A stretch of DNA of 64,000 nucleotides from WTJD01 sp964225175 (GTDB lineage Bacteria; Pseudomonadota; Gammaproteobacteria; Xanthomonadales; SZUA-36), in NCBI GenBank assembly GCA_964225175.1, contig CAXQNK010000042.1, positions 48,768 through 112,767 of the forward strand, read 5' to 3'. Shown piece after piece: positions 33,287 to 42,053 of the stretch. Positions within the stretch are counted from its first letter, which is position 1. Every line of letters starts with the position of its first letter. Position numbers and translations under genes: made by a program. The notes beneath the pieces are model-generated. The model ran no database searches. It was not told the DNA's origin and was given only the letters and a program-made list of their open reading frames with translations.

Positions 33287-35290
33287 ATGAAATACCCCCC
33301 GATCATCAAATGCTGCGCATGTGTTATCGCGATGCTGCAGTGGAACCAACCCGTGTTCGCAGAGCACAGCGAGACAGCGGCCTTGATTCGTTTGTCTGTC
33401 CCTGATTTTGCCGAGCGCGTTCGCGCCGCCTGGTTGGGTCAACTCGTCGGCAATATCTATGGTTTGAGCTATGAATTCCAATTCATTGCGGAGCCGGGTC
33501 CCGATGATTTCCCCTATGGTTTTGGCAGCAGCCTCGAGCGCGTTCGGGAAGTGAACGGCGCATTCTCCGACGATGACACCGATATTGAGTACATGTACCT
33601 GCTGCAGATGGAGCGCCACGGTCCGGAACCAAGCTATAAGCAGCTGGCTGAGGCGTGGACACACCACGTTCGGGACAAGGTTTGGGTGGCCAATCGCCAA
33701 GCATTAAATCTCATGCATGCCGGCTGGGAGCCTCCCCTGACCGGGTGGCGAAGCCTGAACCCCCAATGGTTTCAGATCGATCCGCAACTCGTAAACGAAA
33801 TCTGGGCCATGACCGCGCCCGGCATGGTTCGATATGCCGTAGAGAAATCCGCGTGGGCGGCAAGAATCACCAACGATGACTTTGGAATCGAACCCACCAT
33901 GCACTACGCCGCCATGTATGCAGCGGCATTTTTTGAGAAAGACATTCGCAAGCTGATCGACAGGGGCATCGCCGAATTGCCGGACGGCAGTCGCTACGCA
34001 CAGGCTGTCGAATTCGCGAAGCAGTTGCATCAACGCTACCCCGATGATTGGCAGGCTGCGCGCAAGGCTGTGGCAGGTCGCTTTTACTACGGCGATGGCG
34101 CCCAACGCGAGGGTGAGCTCTCTCGAGGCGCATTGGCCTACAACCAGCACGCCTGGCCTGCCGTCGATGCCGTTCTTAACGGAGTCTGCGGCATTCTCGC
34201 CCTGCTCTACGGCAACGGTGATTTTCAGCGCACGCTTGATCTCGCGAGTGGTTTCGGGTTTGACGCGGACAACCAGGCCGCGACGGTCAGCGGCCTGTTG
34301 GGGGTCATGCACGGCATGTCAGTGATCCCGGAACATCTGCTGTTTCCCATCCTCAATGCTGGCTGGAGGGAACCGTTCAATGACCGGTACGTTAATGTAT
34401 CCCGGCATGATTTGCCCGATGCTCGAATCAGCGACATCGCCAGTCGCCTCGCGCGGCAGGGCGAGCAGGTGATTCTTGCGAACGGGGGCCGACGAACCCA
34501 ACTCGGTGAAGACATATACCTGGAAATAAATATCCAGGCCGGCTTCACACCGCCTCTTGAATTGCCTGGCACACCGCGACTGCTGGCCCGCATCGAGGTT
34601 CCCTTCGAGCTGCGGTTGGCATCTGAGCCGGATCGAGATGGCATTACTTTGCGCCTGGCAGCCGGAACGCAACCGCCAGGCATTGAGCTGGTCAACGGAA
34701 GTTTGCGGGGCAAGGCGACACAAACGGGGGAGTACCACTTCACCATAGAGGCTTCGCGAGGCGAAGAACGGGTTTCAAGAGACTTCACCATGAGCGTTTT
34801 CGGAGACAACCTGGCGCGCTCGGCCAGCCACGTGCTGCATGACGAGGCAGTGAGCGCTCAAGAGCTTGCACTGATCAGGGACGGAAAACTCAGGGGCGAG
34901 ACGTTTTACTCGAGAAAAATTACTGACGGGCCGCAACGGGACGTGTACGGGTTTCGATGGTCGCAGCCGCAACGCATCGATACGCTGTGGCTGAACACGG
35001 GCTTACCGGAAGAATGGGGCGGGTGGTTCACTTCGCTGGATGTTCAATACCTGGACGAGGAAGAACGCTGGCAGAGCGTGACGGGCACGCATATTGAGCC
35101 GGAAATGAATTTCGACAATACGCAGTGGCGCAAAGGCAGTTATATCGACCACCTTATTCGCTTCAACCCGGTGGAAAGCCGAGCCATTCGTATCGTTGGT
35201 GCGGCAGGCGGCATCAAGCAGGATGCAAGGAATGGCGGAGGGAAGTCGTATTTCAGCGCCCTGAGCGAACTGCAAGTTTTCGGAGACTGA
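33287..35290 (+). CDS. Exported ADP-ribosylglycohydrolase-fold protein
   Basis: A 667-residue protein with a signal peptide (residues 1-25, ending QPVFA). Residues about 40-390 form an ADP-ribosylglycohydrolase-like domain: RVRAAWLGQLVGNIYGLSYE at the start, the metal motif D95-D-D-T-D99 (GAFSDDDTDIEYMY) and the second metal motif D326-A-D328-N (GFDADNQAATVSGLLGVMHG). A putative-Ig-like part with PPGIELVNGSLRGKATQTGEY follows. The C-terminal 170 residues look like a discoidin/F5-8-type module ending FSALSELQVFGD. Since ADP-ribosylated proteins are not expected outside the cytoplasm, it may act on a glycan. An operator sits directly before its ATG, so it probably shares the LacI control. No clear ribosome site is seen, only CGAG at short spacing. 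Confidence 0.8.
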   Translation: MKYPPIIKCCACVIAMLQWNQPVFAEHSETAALIRLSVPDFAERVRAAWLGQLVGNIYGLSYEFQFIAEPGPDDFPYGFGSSLERVREVNGAFSDDDTDIEYMYLLQMERHGPEPSYKQLAEAWTHHVRDKVWVANRQALNLMHAGWEPPLTGWRSLNPQWFQIDPQLVNEIWAMTAPGMVRYAVEKSAWAARITNDDFGIEPTMHYAAMYAAAFFEKDIRKLIDRGIAELPDGSRYAQAVEFAKQLHQRYPDDWQAARKAVAGRFYYGDGAQREGELSRGALAYNQHAWPAVDAVLNGVCGILALLYGNGDFQRTLDLASGFGFDADNQAATVSGLLGVMHGMSVIPEHLLFPILNAGWREPFNDRYVNVSRHDLPDARISDIASRLARQGEQVILANGGRRTQLGEDIYLEINIQAGFTPPLELPGTPRLLARIEVPFELRLASEPDRDGITLRLAAGTQPPGIELVNGSLRGKATQTGEYHFTIEASRGEERVSRDFTMSVFGDNLARSASHVLHDEAVSAQELALIRDGKLRGETFYSRKITDGPQRDVYGFRWSQPQRIDTLWLNTGLPEEWGGWFTSLDVQYLDEEERWQSVTGTHIEPEMNFDNTQWRKGSYIDHLIRFNPVESRAIRIVGAAGGIKQDARNGGGKSYFSALSELQVFGD

Positions 35291-35391
35291 ACGCCCTCTG
35301 CAACGCACGCAAGCCAGCGGGGAAAAGCAAACGACTGACCCGAGTGTTCAAACGTGGTTGAATAGGCAGTCCGTGCAGCACGAAAACCGGC

Positions 35392-36879
35392 ATGAAAAAT
35401 CCAAGCTTCGAAACTCTTGATCCCGAGGACTGGGAAGAAACGCGAGAACTTCTGCATCGCGCCGTGGATGATGCCGTGAACTATCTCAGCACCGTCGGTG
35501 ACGGACCCGTCTGGCAGGATGTCCCTGAGGAGGTTCGTGAACGACTGCGGAGCGCGGCGCCCCGTCACCCCTCGCAGCCCGACGAGGTCTACGAGGAGTT
35601 CAGGCGCGACATCATGCCCTACCCCATGGGAAACCAGCATCCTCGATTCTGGGCCTGGTACATGGGCAACGGCACCGTCATGGGGGCCTTGGGTGATTTT
35701 CTTGCCGCCGTCATGAACCCGAATCTTGGCGGGGCCAACCATGTAGCCCCACTGGTCGAACGACAAGTCGTGCAGTGGCTCAGGGACATGCTGGCCATGC
35801 CGGAGGACACCAGCGGCCTGCTGACCAGTGGCGGCTCGGCGGCCAACCTGATCGGATTAACCGTTGCACGCAATGCCTGTGAGGGTCTCAACATTCGGCA
35901 CGCGGGTGTCAGAGCCGCGCCCGGAGATTTGCGGTGTTACGCCTCGACGGAAGTACACAGCTGTCATCAGAAAGCTGTTGAGACACTGGGGCTCGGTTCC
36001 GAGGGTCTGCAGAAAATCCCGGTACTCGACGATTACACGATGGACATCGACGCGTTACGTGAGCAACTGGCACTGGACCGCGAGGCCGGCAGAATCCCTT
36101 TCTGCGTCATTGCCAATGCAGGGACCATCAACACCGGCGCGGTAGATGACATGGAAGCGCTCGCGGACCTGTGTGCCGGGGAAAACCTGTGGTTTCACGT
36201 CGATGGCGCCATTGGCGCAGTGGCGGTGTTGGCTGACGACATTCGCGCGCAGCTGAGCGGTATGGAACGCGCCGACTCAATCGCCCTGGATCTTCACAAA
36301 TGGATGCATATTCCATTCGAAGCGGGTTGTGCGCTGGTTCGCGATGCTGATGCCCACCACGCCGCATTCAGCCTGACGCCCGAATACCTTGCCAGGGAAC
36401 ATAAAGCCAGGGGCCTGGCTGCGGGGGAATTATGGTTCAGTGACTTCGGACTGCAACTCACACGTCAGTTCCGGGCACTGAAAATCTGGATGTCGGTGAA
36501 GGAACATGGTCTTGATCGTTTCGGCCGAATGATCGCTCGCAATGTGAAACAAGCCCATTACCTGGGCAAGCTCATCGATCAAGAACCCTCATTGCAGCTG
36601 ATGGCGCCCATCGGCCTGGATATCGTGTGTTTTCGATTCAATCCTGACCCCTCGGCACCGGGCAAGCTGGAACGGCTGAACAGGAATATTCTTTCTGAAC
36701 TGCACGAGCGCGGTATTGCTGCACCTTCCTATACGACCCTGAACGGTGAATATTGCCTGCGCGTGGCCATCGCAAACCACCGGAGCCGGGACTCGGACTT
36801 TGACGCCCTCATTACCGCGATACTGGACATCGGACAGGAACTCAGCACTGCCATCCACGAGAGCAGCCCCGCTGCATGA
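35392..36879 (+). CDS. PLP-dependent decarboxylase (aromatic-L-amino-acid/group II type)
   Basis: A 495-residue fold-type I PLP enzyme of the group II amino-acid decarboxylases. The co-factor lysine is K303 in ALDLHKWMHIPFEAG, preceded by WFHVDGAIGAVAVL (the D of HVDxA contacts the pyridine nitrogen) and CVIANAGTINTGAVDD. GGSAANLIGLTVARNA is the phosphate-site region. Relatives decarboxylate tyrosine, DOPA, tryptophan, glutamate or 2,4-diaminobutyrate; the substrate cannot be fixed here. The stop overlaps the start of the MBOAT gene (ATGA), a tight coupling that suggests the amine product or its conjugate is connected with acyl transfer. Confidence 0.88.
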   Translation: MKNPSFETLDPEDWEETRELLHRAVDDAVNYLSTVGDGPVWQDVPEEVRERLRSAAPRHPSQPDEVYEEFRRDIMPYPMGNQHPRFWAWYMGNGTVMGALGDFLAAVMNPNLGGANHVAPLVERQVVQWLRDMLAMPEDTSGLLTSGGSAANLIGLTVARNACEGLNIRHAGVRAAPGDLRCYASTEVHSCHQKAVETLGLGSEGLQKIPVLDDYTMDIDALREQLALDREAGRIPFCVIANAGTINTGAVDDMEALADLCAGENLWFHVDGAIGAVAVLADDIRAQLSGMERADSIALDLHKWMHIPFEAGCALVRDADAHHAAFSLTPEYLAREHKARGLAAGELWFSDFGLQLTRQFRALKIWMSVKEHGLDRFGRMIARNVKQAHYLGKLIDQEPSLQLMAPIGLDIVCFRFNPDPSAPGKLERLNRNILSELHERGIAAPSYTTLNGEYCLRVAIANHRSRDSDFDALITAILDIGQELSTAIHESSPAA

Positions 36880-38288
36880 ATTTCGACTCCTACACCTTCC
36901 TGGTCTTCTGGCTCGTGGTGCTGGGCGCATATCACTCAGTGCAGAACTGGCCAGGCAGAAAAAACCTGTTGCTGGCCTCGAGCTATATTTTTTACGCCGC
37001 CTGGAACCCGCCCTTCGTACTGTTGCTGTGGATTTCCACGTTCGTCGACTGGCATGCCGCGAAGCGATTGGCCACCTCAGTCTCGGGCCCCCAAAAAAAA
37101 CGCTGGCTGATGCTCTCGCTGGTCACCAACCTGGGGATGCTGGCCTATTTCAAGTACAGTGACTTTGCCCTGCGAAACCTGGAAATTGCGCTGGCCTGGG
37201 CCGGCATTGAACATCAATTTCCCGAGCACAACCTGATCCTGCCCATAGGCATATCCTTCTACACGTTTCAAACCCTGTCCTATACGATTGATGTGTATCG
37301 CGGTCGAATGAAACCCTGGCACAACCTGCGGGATTTCGCGCTGTTTGTGAGTTTCTTTCCACAATTGGTGGCAGGGCCTATTGTCAGGGCCCGCAGCCTT
37401 TTGCCCCAGTTTGTCCGCCCGCCAAGCGGCGGCTGGAATGCCATCGCGCTGGGCACGGGAATGATTATCCTTGGCCTGTTCCAAAAAAACGTACTCGCCG
37501 ACGGCATCTTCGCTCCAGTCGCGGACCAATATTTCGCGATGGAAGGGATCAACGCGGCACAAGCATGGACTGCGGGCATCGCCTTCGCCGGCCAGATCTT
37601 TTGCGACTTTGCGGGCTACTCGACAATCGCGATCGGAGTCGCGCGCAGCCTTGGATTTCGTATTGGAATGAATTTCAATGCGCCCTATATCGCGGTCGGG
37701 TTCTCCGACTTCTGGCGTCGCTGGCACATCAGCCTGTCGCGTTGGCTTCGTGATTATCTCTACATATCGCTGGGTGGCAACCGCCAGGGGCAGTGGCTGA
37801 CGATTCGCAATCTCATGATCACTATGCTGCTGGGCGGGCTGTGGCATGGGGCGGCCTGGACCTTTATCGCCTGGGGCGCTTTTCACGGTGGGCTTCTGGT
37901 CCTAGAGCGATTACTGAAACAACGGTTTGGCTCCAGCCCCCTGGCATTGCCCGTTTTTCGACCCGCCTATAGCGTGTTGACACTTGTCGCCGTCGTCCTT
38001 GGCTGGGTGCTTTTCCGATCAGAATCGCTCACCAGCGCATTCAACATGTATGCCGTCATGCTCAATCCATGGGAAGACATCGGAGCCCTGGAGTCGGGCG
38101 CAGATATGCTCGCCTGGGGCAGCTTTGTGATGCTTGTGCTGTCTCAATGGCTGTTCAGACGCCATCGCCAGGAGGCCTGGCTCTTGCGCCTGCCCTGGTG
38201 GCTGACCGGAATGGGACTCGGCCTGATGCTCGCGATGCTGTGGCTTTCGCCGTCGCCCAGCAGGGCCTTCATCTACTTTCAGTTCTGA
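36876..38288 (+). CDS. MBOAT family O-acyltransferase (AlgI-like)
   Basis: A 470-residue membrane enzyme with about ten membrane segments. FDSYTFLVFWLVVLGAYHSV opens the chain, LPIGISFYTFQTLSYTID and FADGIFAPVADQYF-like segments follow the AlgI pattern, and SDFWRRWHISLSRWLRDYLYI carries the first conserved H. The catalytic H324 is in GGLWHGAAWTFIAWGAFHG. AlgI transfers acetyl groups across the inner membrane to alginate via AlgJ/AlgX; DltB and PatA are relatives. No alginate synthesis genes are near, so the acceptor is another exported molecule. It overlaps the decarboxylase by four bases and is followed within a few bases by an AlgX/J-like gene. Confidence 0.9.
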   Translation: MNFDSYTFLVFWLVVLGAYHSVQNWPGRKNLLLASSYIFYAAWNPPFVLLLWISTFVDWHAAKRLATSVSGPQKKRWLMLSLVTNLGMLAYFKYSDFALRNLEIALAWAGIEHQFPEHNLILPIGISFYTFQTLSYTIDVYRGRMKPWHNLRDFALFVSFFPQLVAGPIVRARSLLPQFVRPPSGGWNAIALGTGMIILGLFQKNVLADGIFAPVADQYFAMEGINAAQAWTAGIAFAGQIFCDFAGYSTIAIGVARSLGFRIGMNFNAPYIAVGFSDFWRRWHISLSRWLRDYLYISLGGNRQGQWLTIRNLMITMLLGGLWHGAAWTFIAWGAFHGGLLVLERLLKQRFGSSPLALPVFRPAYSVLTLVAVVLGWVLFRSESLTSAFNMYAVMLNPWEDIGALESGADMLAWGSFVMLVLSQWLFRRHRQEAWLLRLPWWLTGMGLGLMLAMLWLSPSPSRAFIYFQF

Positions 38289-38294
38289 GTGACC

Positions 38295-39320
38295 ATGCAT
38301 ATTCGATGGATCAAAATTTATGCGCTCGGCCTGGCGACCGCCATCGGAGTCGCGGTCATTGCCGAACGCCACTGGCGAATGCTGGGATACCATCCGACCG
38401 TGATCGATGACAAGGCGCTCTGGTCGGTTGAACGCTACCGTCTCGATGACCGTCGGGACACACTGGCGATCCTGGGCGCTTCGAGAATGCAGCTGGGCTT
38501 TGACCCTGACAGCTTCCGGAAGCTTTACCCGCAATGGCACCTGGTCAACCTCACGGTCAATGGCCACTATCCACTGGCAACCCTCTCGGATATTGCCACC
38601 AACACGGATTTTCGCGGCACGCTCCTGATCTCCATAGACGCTCGCTCACTGCTGCGTGAATTTCGACCCATGCAACAAGCCTGGGTCGACTACTATCGCC
38701 GGGACTTTGGGCCCGGGCTCTGGCTTCAGGCGCAATTGGCGAGTCGATTCCAACTTGCGCGGGTGACCGCCAACCCGGAATTTTCATTGGTCAGGCGAGT
38801 GGTTTCCTGGCTTGATGATGGTGCGCCACCCCACGTGACTTACGTCACTTTTGACCGCAGCCGATTTGGCAAGGCCGATTACCGGCAGGTCGATGCCGCA
38901 TATCACCTGGAGCACCGTGTCGCCGGCCTGCGACAATTCTATGAAAAATTCAGCCTGCCGAGCCCCGAGCTCTGGCTGGCTGACACCGCACCCATGCTCG
39001 ATGACATCAAAACTATCCAGGAACGCGGCGGAAAAGTGATCTTGCTGCGCATGCCGACCCGAGGGGGTTACTGGGACCTTGATCAACAGTTCCTGCCAAG
39101 GGCAAGCTACTGGGATGCCCTTGCGCGTTCTCCGGGGCTCGATACCCTGCACTTTGAGGATGTGCCCGCGATAGAACAGTTTGCCCTGCCGGACGGTTCC
39201 CACCTGGACTTCCGCGATCGGTCCGCATTCACTCGCGCCCTGCTTTGCACCCTGGAAATGCAGGGCATGGGACCCGCTGCGCAAAAAGCGCAGGCCCCGC
39301 CCGCGCCATGCCTCAAGTGA
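38295..39320 (+). CDS. Membrane-anchored SGNH-like protein, probable AlgJ/AlgX-type partner of the MBOAT enzyme
   Basis: A 341-residue protein with one N-terminal membrane segment (IYALGLATAIGVAVIAE), so anchored and facing the periplasm. LAILGASRMQLGFDPDSF near residue 60 resembles SGNH block I (G-x-S-x), and LPDGSHLDFRDRSAF near the C terminus supplies the D-x-x-H of block V. This is the layout of DltD/AlgJ/AlgX-like proteins that complete acyl transfer after an MBOAT protein. GTG 38289 follows the MBOAT stop directly, and ATG 38295 is chosen here; both are possible. The acceptor is unknown. The family match is moderate and depends partly on position. Confidence 0.65.
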   Translation: MHIRWIKIYALGLATAIGVAVIAERHWRMLGYHPTVIDDKALWSVERYRLDDRRDTLAILGASRMQLGFDPDSFRKLYPQWHLVNLTVNGHYPLATLSDIATNTDFRGTLLISIDARSLLREFRPMQQAWVDYYRRDFGPGLWLQAQLASRFQLARVTANPEFSLVRRVVSWLDDGAPPHVTYVTFDRSRFGKADYRQVDAAYHLEHRVAGLRQFYEKFSLPSPELWLADTAPMLDDIKTIQERGGKVILLRMPTRGGYWDLDQQFLPRASYWDALARSPGLDTLHFEDVPAIEQFALPDGSHLDFRDRSAFTRALLCTLEMQGMGPAAQKAQAPPAPCLK

Positions 39321-39342
39321 GGGGAAGCTCGGCGTCAACGTT

Positions 39343-40254
39343 TCAATGCGCCGCGCTACTGACCACTGGTGCTTTGAGATAAGCCGCGATGGCTTCGAGG
39401 TCCTCCCTGGGTAACCGGGCGAGGTTTTCCTGAACCTCAACCATGCTGCCGCCGACCATGTCGAATTCAGGATCCATTCCACTCTCGAAGTAGTACACCA
39501 GATCACTCACAGGCCAGTCGGCGAGCGCACTCTGCGAAATTGCCGGCACCCTGCCTTCACCATCCATGCTCGGCGCCCCAGACAACCAGGCTTCGAACTC
39601 AAGCCCGCCAAGCGAGTCACGGGGCGTGTGGCATTCGCCACAGTGACCCGGGCCTTCGACGAGGTACCGGCCGCGCAGCTCTTGCGCCTGCGTGGCTGCG
39701 ATGTCGCGCACCCAGTCGGGTCTCAGGTACAGCCTTTTCCACAAGCCCACGCCCCGGCGCACTGAAAAAGGGAATTCAAGCTCATGCGGCAGCGAGACCC
39801 CTTCGACCGGGGGCAGCGTCGTCAGGAAAGCCCACAGGTCCCGAATGTCCGAAAGACTCATCCGAGCATAGGAAGAATAAGGAAAAGAGGGGTAATAATG
39901 TTGGCCTTCGGGCGATACACCCCGCTGCATTGCATTAAGGAATTCAAGCTCCGTCCAGCTGCCTATGCCGTCTTCGGCGTGCGAAGAAATGTTGGGCACG
40001 CGAAACAGGCCGAATGGCGATGGGAGTTCAAGACCGCCCCCGAGCATGAGGCGGCCGGATTCTCCTGCGCCGGGCGTTGCGTGGCAGGATGCGCAACCGG
40101 CCACAGAAAATACGCGTGCCCCGTTTTCAGGGTCTGGCGTATGGTCAGGTGGGCCGAGTTTGGGTGCTCCGGATGGCCAGGTCATCAGCCATCCGGCTAT
40201 TCCCAGGACAATCGCAATTCCAAGCAGGGCGCGCAGGCCTTTCGAGTTTCTCAA
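39343..40254 (-). CDS. Membrane-anchored diheme cytochrome c
   Basis: A 303-residue protein with an N-terminal membrane helix (ALLGIAIVLGIAGWLMTW) and two heme c attachment sites: C54-A-S-C-H58 and a second CGECH (GPGHCGECHTPRDSL) near residue 206. The layout resembles the cytochrome subunits of alcohol, sorbitol or gluconate dehydrogenases, with one heme domain less. It should pass electrons from a periplasmic dehydrogenase to the respiratory chain. The initiation codon is probably TTG (40254), 15 bases after the stop of the cytochrome c' gene. No dehydrogenase gene is adjacent. Confidence 0.85.
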   Translation of the reverse strand: MRNSKGLRALLGIAIVLGIAGWLMTWPSGAPKLGPPDHTPDPENGARVFSVAGCASCHATPGAGESGRLMLGGGLELPSPFGLFRVPNISSHAEDGIGSWTELEFLNAMQRGVSPEGQHYYPSFPYSSYARMSLSDIRDLWAFLTTLPPVEGVSLPHELEFPFSVRRGVGLWKRLYLRPDWVRDIAATQAQELRGRYLVEGPGHCGECHTPRDSLGGLEFEAWLSGAPSMDGEGRVPAISQSALADWPVSDLVYYFESGMDPEFDMVGGSMVEVQENLARLPREDLEAIAAYLKAPVVSSAAH

Positions 40255-40269
40255 GTCCGTGTCCGGCGC

Positions 40270-40710
40270 TCAATCGTCCTTCACCCGGTATACGTCATGA
40301 CAGGATTTACACGATTTACCGATGGCACCCAGAACCGGCCGGAGTTCCTCTACGTTCTGCGGATTGGCGAGCATTCCGGCCTCAACGGCCGAGGCAAAAT
40401 CATCCAGCGCCTCGTTAAATCCCTCCCGGTCCGTCCAGATGGTGGACTTGGCCTCGGTACCGCCACCGGTTTCGGTGCCCGCTGGGAACAGGTCGCCAAA
40501 CTCGCTGGCAACGCGCTGCATGGTTTCCAGTCCCGCAGCGACCACGTCGGCATCGAAATCGCGCTCACCCTTCGCCATCTGGCCCATGGGCTTGATGGCA
40601 TCTCGAGTCTCTTCCATCAATTCATCCCGTTCCTCGATCGGGTCACTGGCCGCCGCGAGAGGCAGAACAAGCAGCAGAATGAATCCAAAATTCGACAGGT
40701 TTTTACGCAT
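40270..40710 (-). CDS. Cytochrome c' (class II cytochrome c)
   Basis: A 146-residue exported protein: signal peptide (NFGFILLLVLPLAAA), four-helix bundle, and a single heme motif CKSCH starting at about residue 134, close to the C terminus as in class II cytochromes. Cytochromes c' bind NO or CO, or act as small electron carriers. ATG 40710 has GGAGG six bases upstream; ATG 40716 directly abuts the GGAGG and is therefore rejected. It lies between the diheme cytochrome and the solute-binding protein gene in one operon. Confidence 0.88.
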   Translation of the reverse strand: MRKNLSNFGFILLLVLPLAAASDPIEERDELMEETRDAIKPMGQMAKGERDFDADVVAAGLETMQRVASEFGDLFPAGTETGGGTEAKSTIWTDREGFNEALDDFASAVEAGMLANPQNVEELRPVLGAIGKSCKSCHDVYRVKDD

Positions 40711-40722
40711 GATCATCCTCCA

Positions 40723-41751
40723 TTAGCGGGATCGGGTCTCAACACAAACCACGTGTGAAGTCCATTGCTCGTAATCGCACACACGGCGCTTGCCAAAGGC
40801 TGAATCCAGCGCCGATGAGAGCGAATCATGTTCCACACCATTGGCGTGGTAGTCCACGCCCGACTGCTGCCACTCGGGATGGGCGATTTCCAGCGAGTGT
40901 GATTGCAGATGTGCATAGGGCGCAGAGCCCTGGGACAGAACATCCAGGTCTCCAGGCGATACCGAGTGTCTTAAAACAAGATCGAGATCGCCGTCTCGAC
41001 CCAGATCGGTGACCAACCAGTCCAACTGGAGGATTTCATTGATGGTGCCGTCTTCGAGCATGGCGTGAAAACTCGAATTGAAATCCTCCACGATTTGTTC
41101 GCCCTCAGGATGCTGTCGCGAAACTGCCAGATGAAGCTCGCGAAAGAACAGGCTGGGACCCCCGGCAAGCACTCCTGACACCGGATGGGATTCCACGTAC
41201 GACCGCATGATCAACTCATCAACCAGGGCCACTTGCGCGCGACCGTCGCTGACGGCCTGCATGGCCGCTTCCGGGCTTGTCATTGTCAAGGCATCAAACT
41301 GAACTTCCGTGTCGGTCAAACTGTCGCCGTACGCAAAGCCATCAACCAGGGCCACCGTCAGGCCTGCAAGATTCTCCAGCGATGCAATCCGTGTTTTTTC
41401 CTCGGCGCGAATCACGGGAACGATCCGATTGGTCAGGTAGGGTTCGGAAAACCAGAATGCCGACATGCGCTCAGGCGACTTCCATGCCGCCGCGATTCCA
41501 TCAAGCCTGCCTGCCTCGGCCGCTTCCAGTACGCTCATCCATTCCATGGTCTTCACTTCACAGCGCCTACCGGAACGGGTCAGGGCGCCACAGACGATTG
41601 CCTCGGCAGTTCCGGTGGGATCGCCGGGGATAATGAACGGTGGCCAGGGGTCGTTACCCAAGGTAACGGCCTTGTCCGCATCGACATGGAACGAGAGCGC
41701 CACCAGCGCGAATGCCAGGGGCAAACTGTTGGCCCATTTGCATTTTTTCAT
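40723..41751 (-). CDS. Extracellular solute-binding protein, family 3 type, orphan
   Basis: A 342-residue periplasmic protein with a signal peptide (SLPLAFALVALSFHVDA) and the two-lobed SBP family 3 fold: LGNDPWPPFIIPG, RLDGIAAAWKSPERMSAFWF, AVSDGRAQVALVDELIM. A C-terminal tail of about 80 residues carries two cysteines (VCDYEQWTSHVVCVE) and is unusual. No ABC permease or ATPase gene is nearby; instead it begins an operon with two cytochromes c. In methylotrophs an SBP-3 protein (XoxJ) with a cytochrome c accompanies a methanol dehydrogenase, a comparison that suggests a periplasmic redox role rather than uptake. ATG 41751 follows GGAG; TTG 41754 is the alternative. Confidence 0.75.
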   Translation of the reverse strand: MKKCKWANSLPLAFALVALSFHVDADKAVTLGNDPWPPFIIPGDPTGTAEAIVCGALTRSGRRCEVKTMEWMSVLEAAEAGRLDGIAAAWKSPERMSAFWFSEPYLTNRIVPVIRAEEKTRIASLENLAGLTVALVDGFAYGDSLTDTEVQFDALTMTSPEAAMQAVSDGRAQVALVDELIMRSYVESHPVSGVLAGGPSLFFRELHLAVSRQHPEGEQIVEDFNSSFHAMLEDGTINEILQLDWLVTDLGRDGDLDLVLRHSVSPGDLDVLSQGSAPYAHLQSHSLEIAHPEWQQSGVDYHANGVEHDSLSSALDSAFGKRRVCDYEQWTSHVVCVETRSR

Positions 41752-41754
41752 CAA

Positions 41755-42053
41755 TTCACTCTCCAGATCTCACCGTTTCCGGGCAGCGCGGCCGGCACGG
41801 CCTGCCCTGCAAGCAAAACCAACGGATTCATCGGCGGTCGCTGCAGCCCCGAATGAACCCTGTCATTCCGACTTCGCTGTGGGTGTAGGCCCCAAGCAGT
41901 GGCCGCCTAGGCCTGAAGTGTAACAAAGGCACCGCGGCGGGAACATGCTTGCCTGCGTCAGCGCCTGGCAGCCCGGCCGGGCACGGCGGAGGCTCGAATC
42001 CAGCAGAGTGACGTGCTTGGGTTACACTGGTCTCACCCCGAGGGGAGGAATTC
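41755..42053. other. Divergent intergenic region
   Basis: About 300 bases between the solute-binding protein gene (minus) and the DUF6498 gene (plus). I see no gene in it. A strong ribosome site AGGGGAGGAA lies before the ATG at 42054, and TACACT at 42023-42028 is a possible -10 box without a good -35 box. Both transcripts should start here. Confidence 0.4.

Noticed and set aside
39784..40758. Plus-strand ORF of 324 codons
   Set aside because: Antisense to two cytochrome genes whose heme motifs CxxCH are certain.
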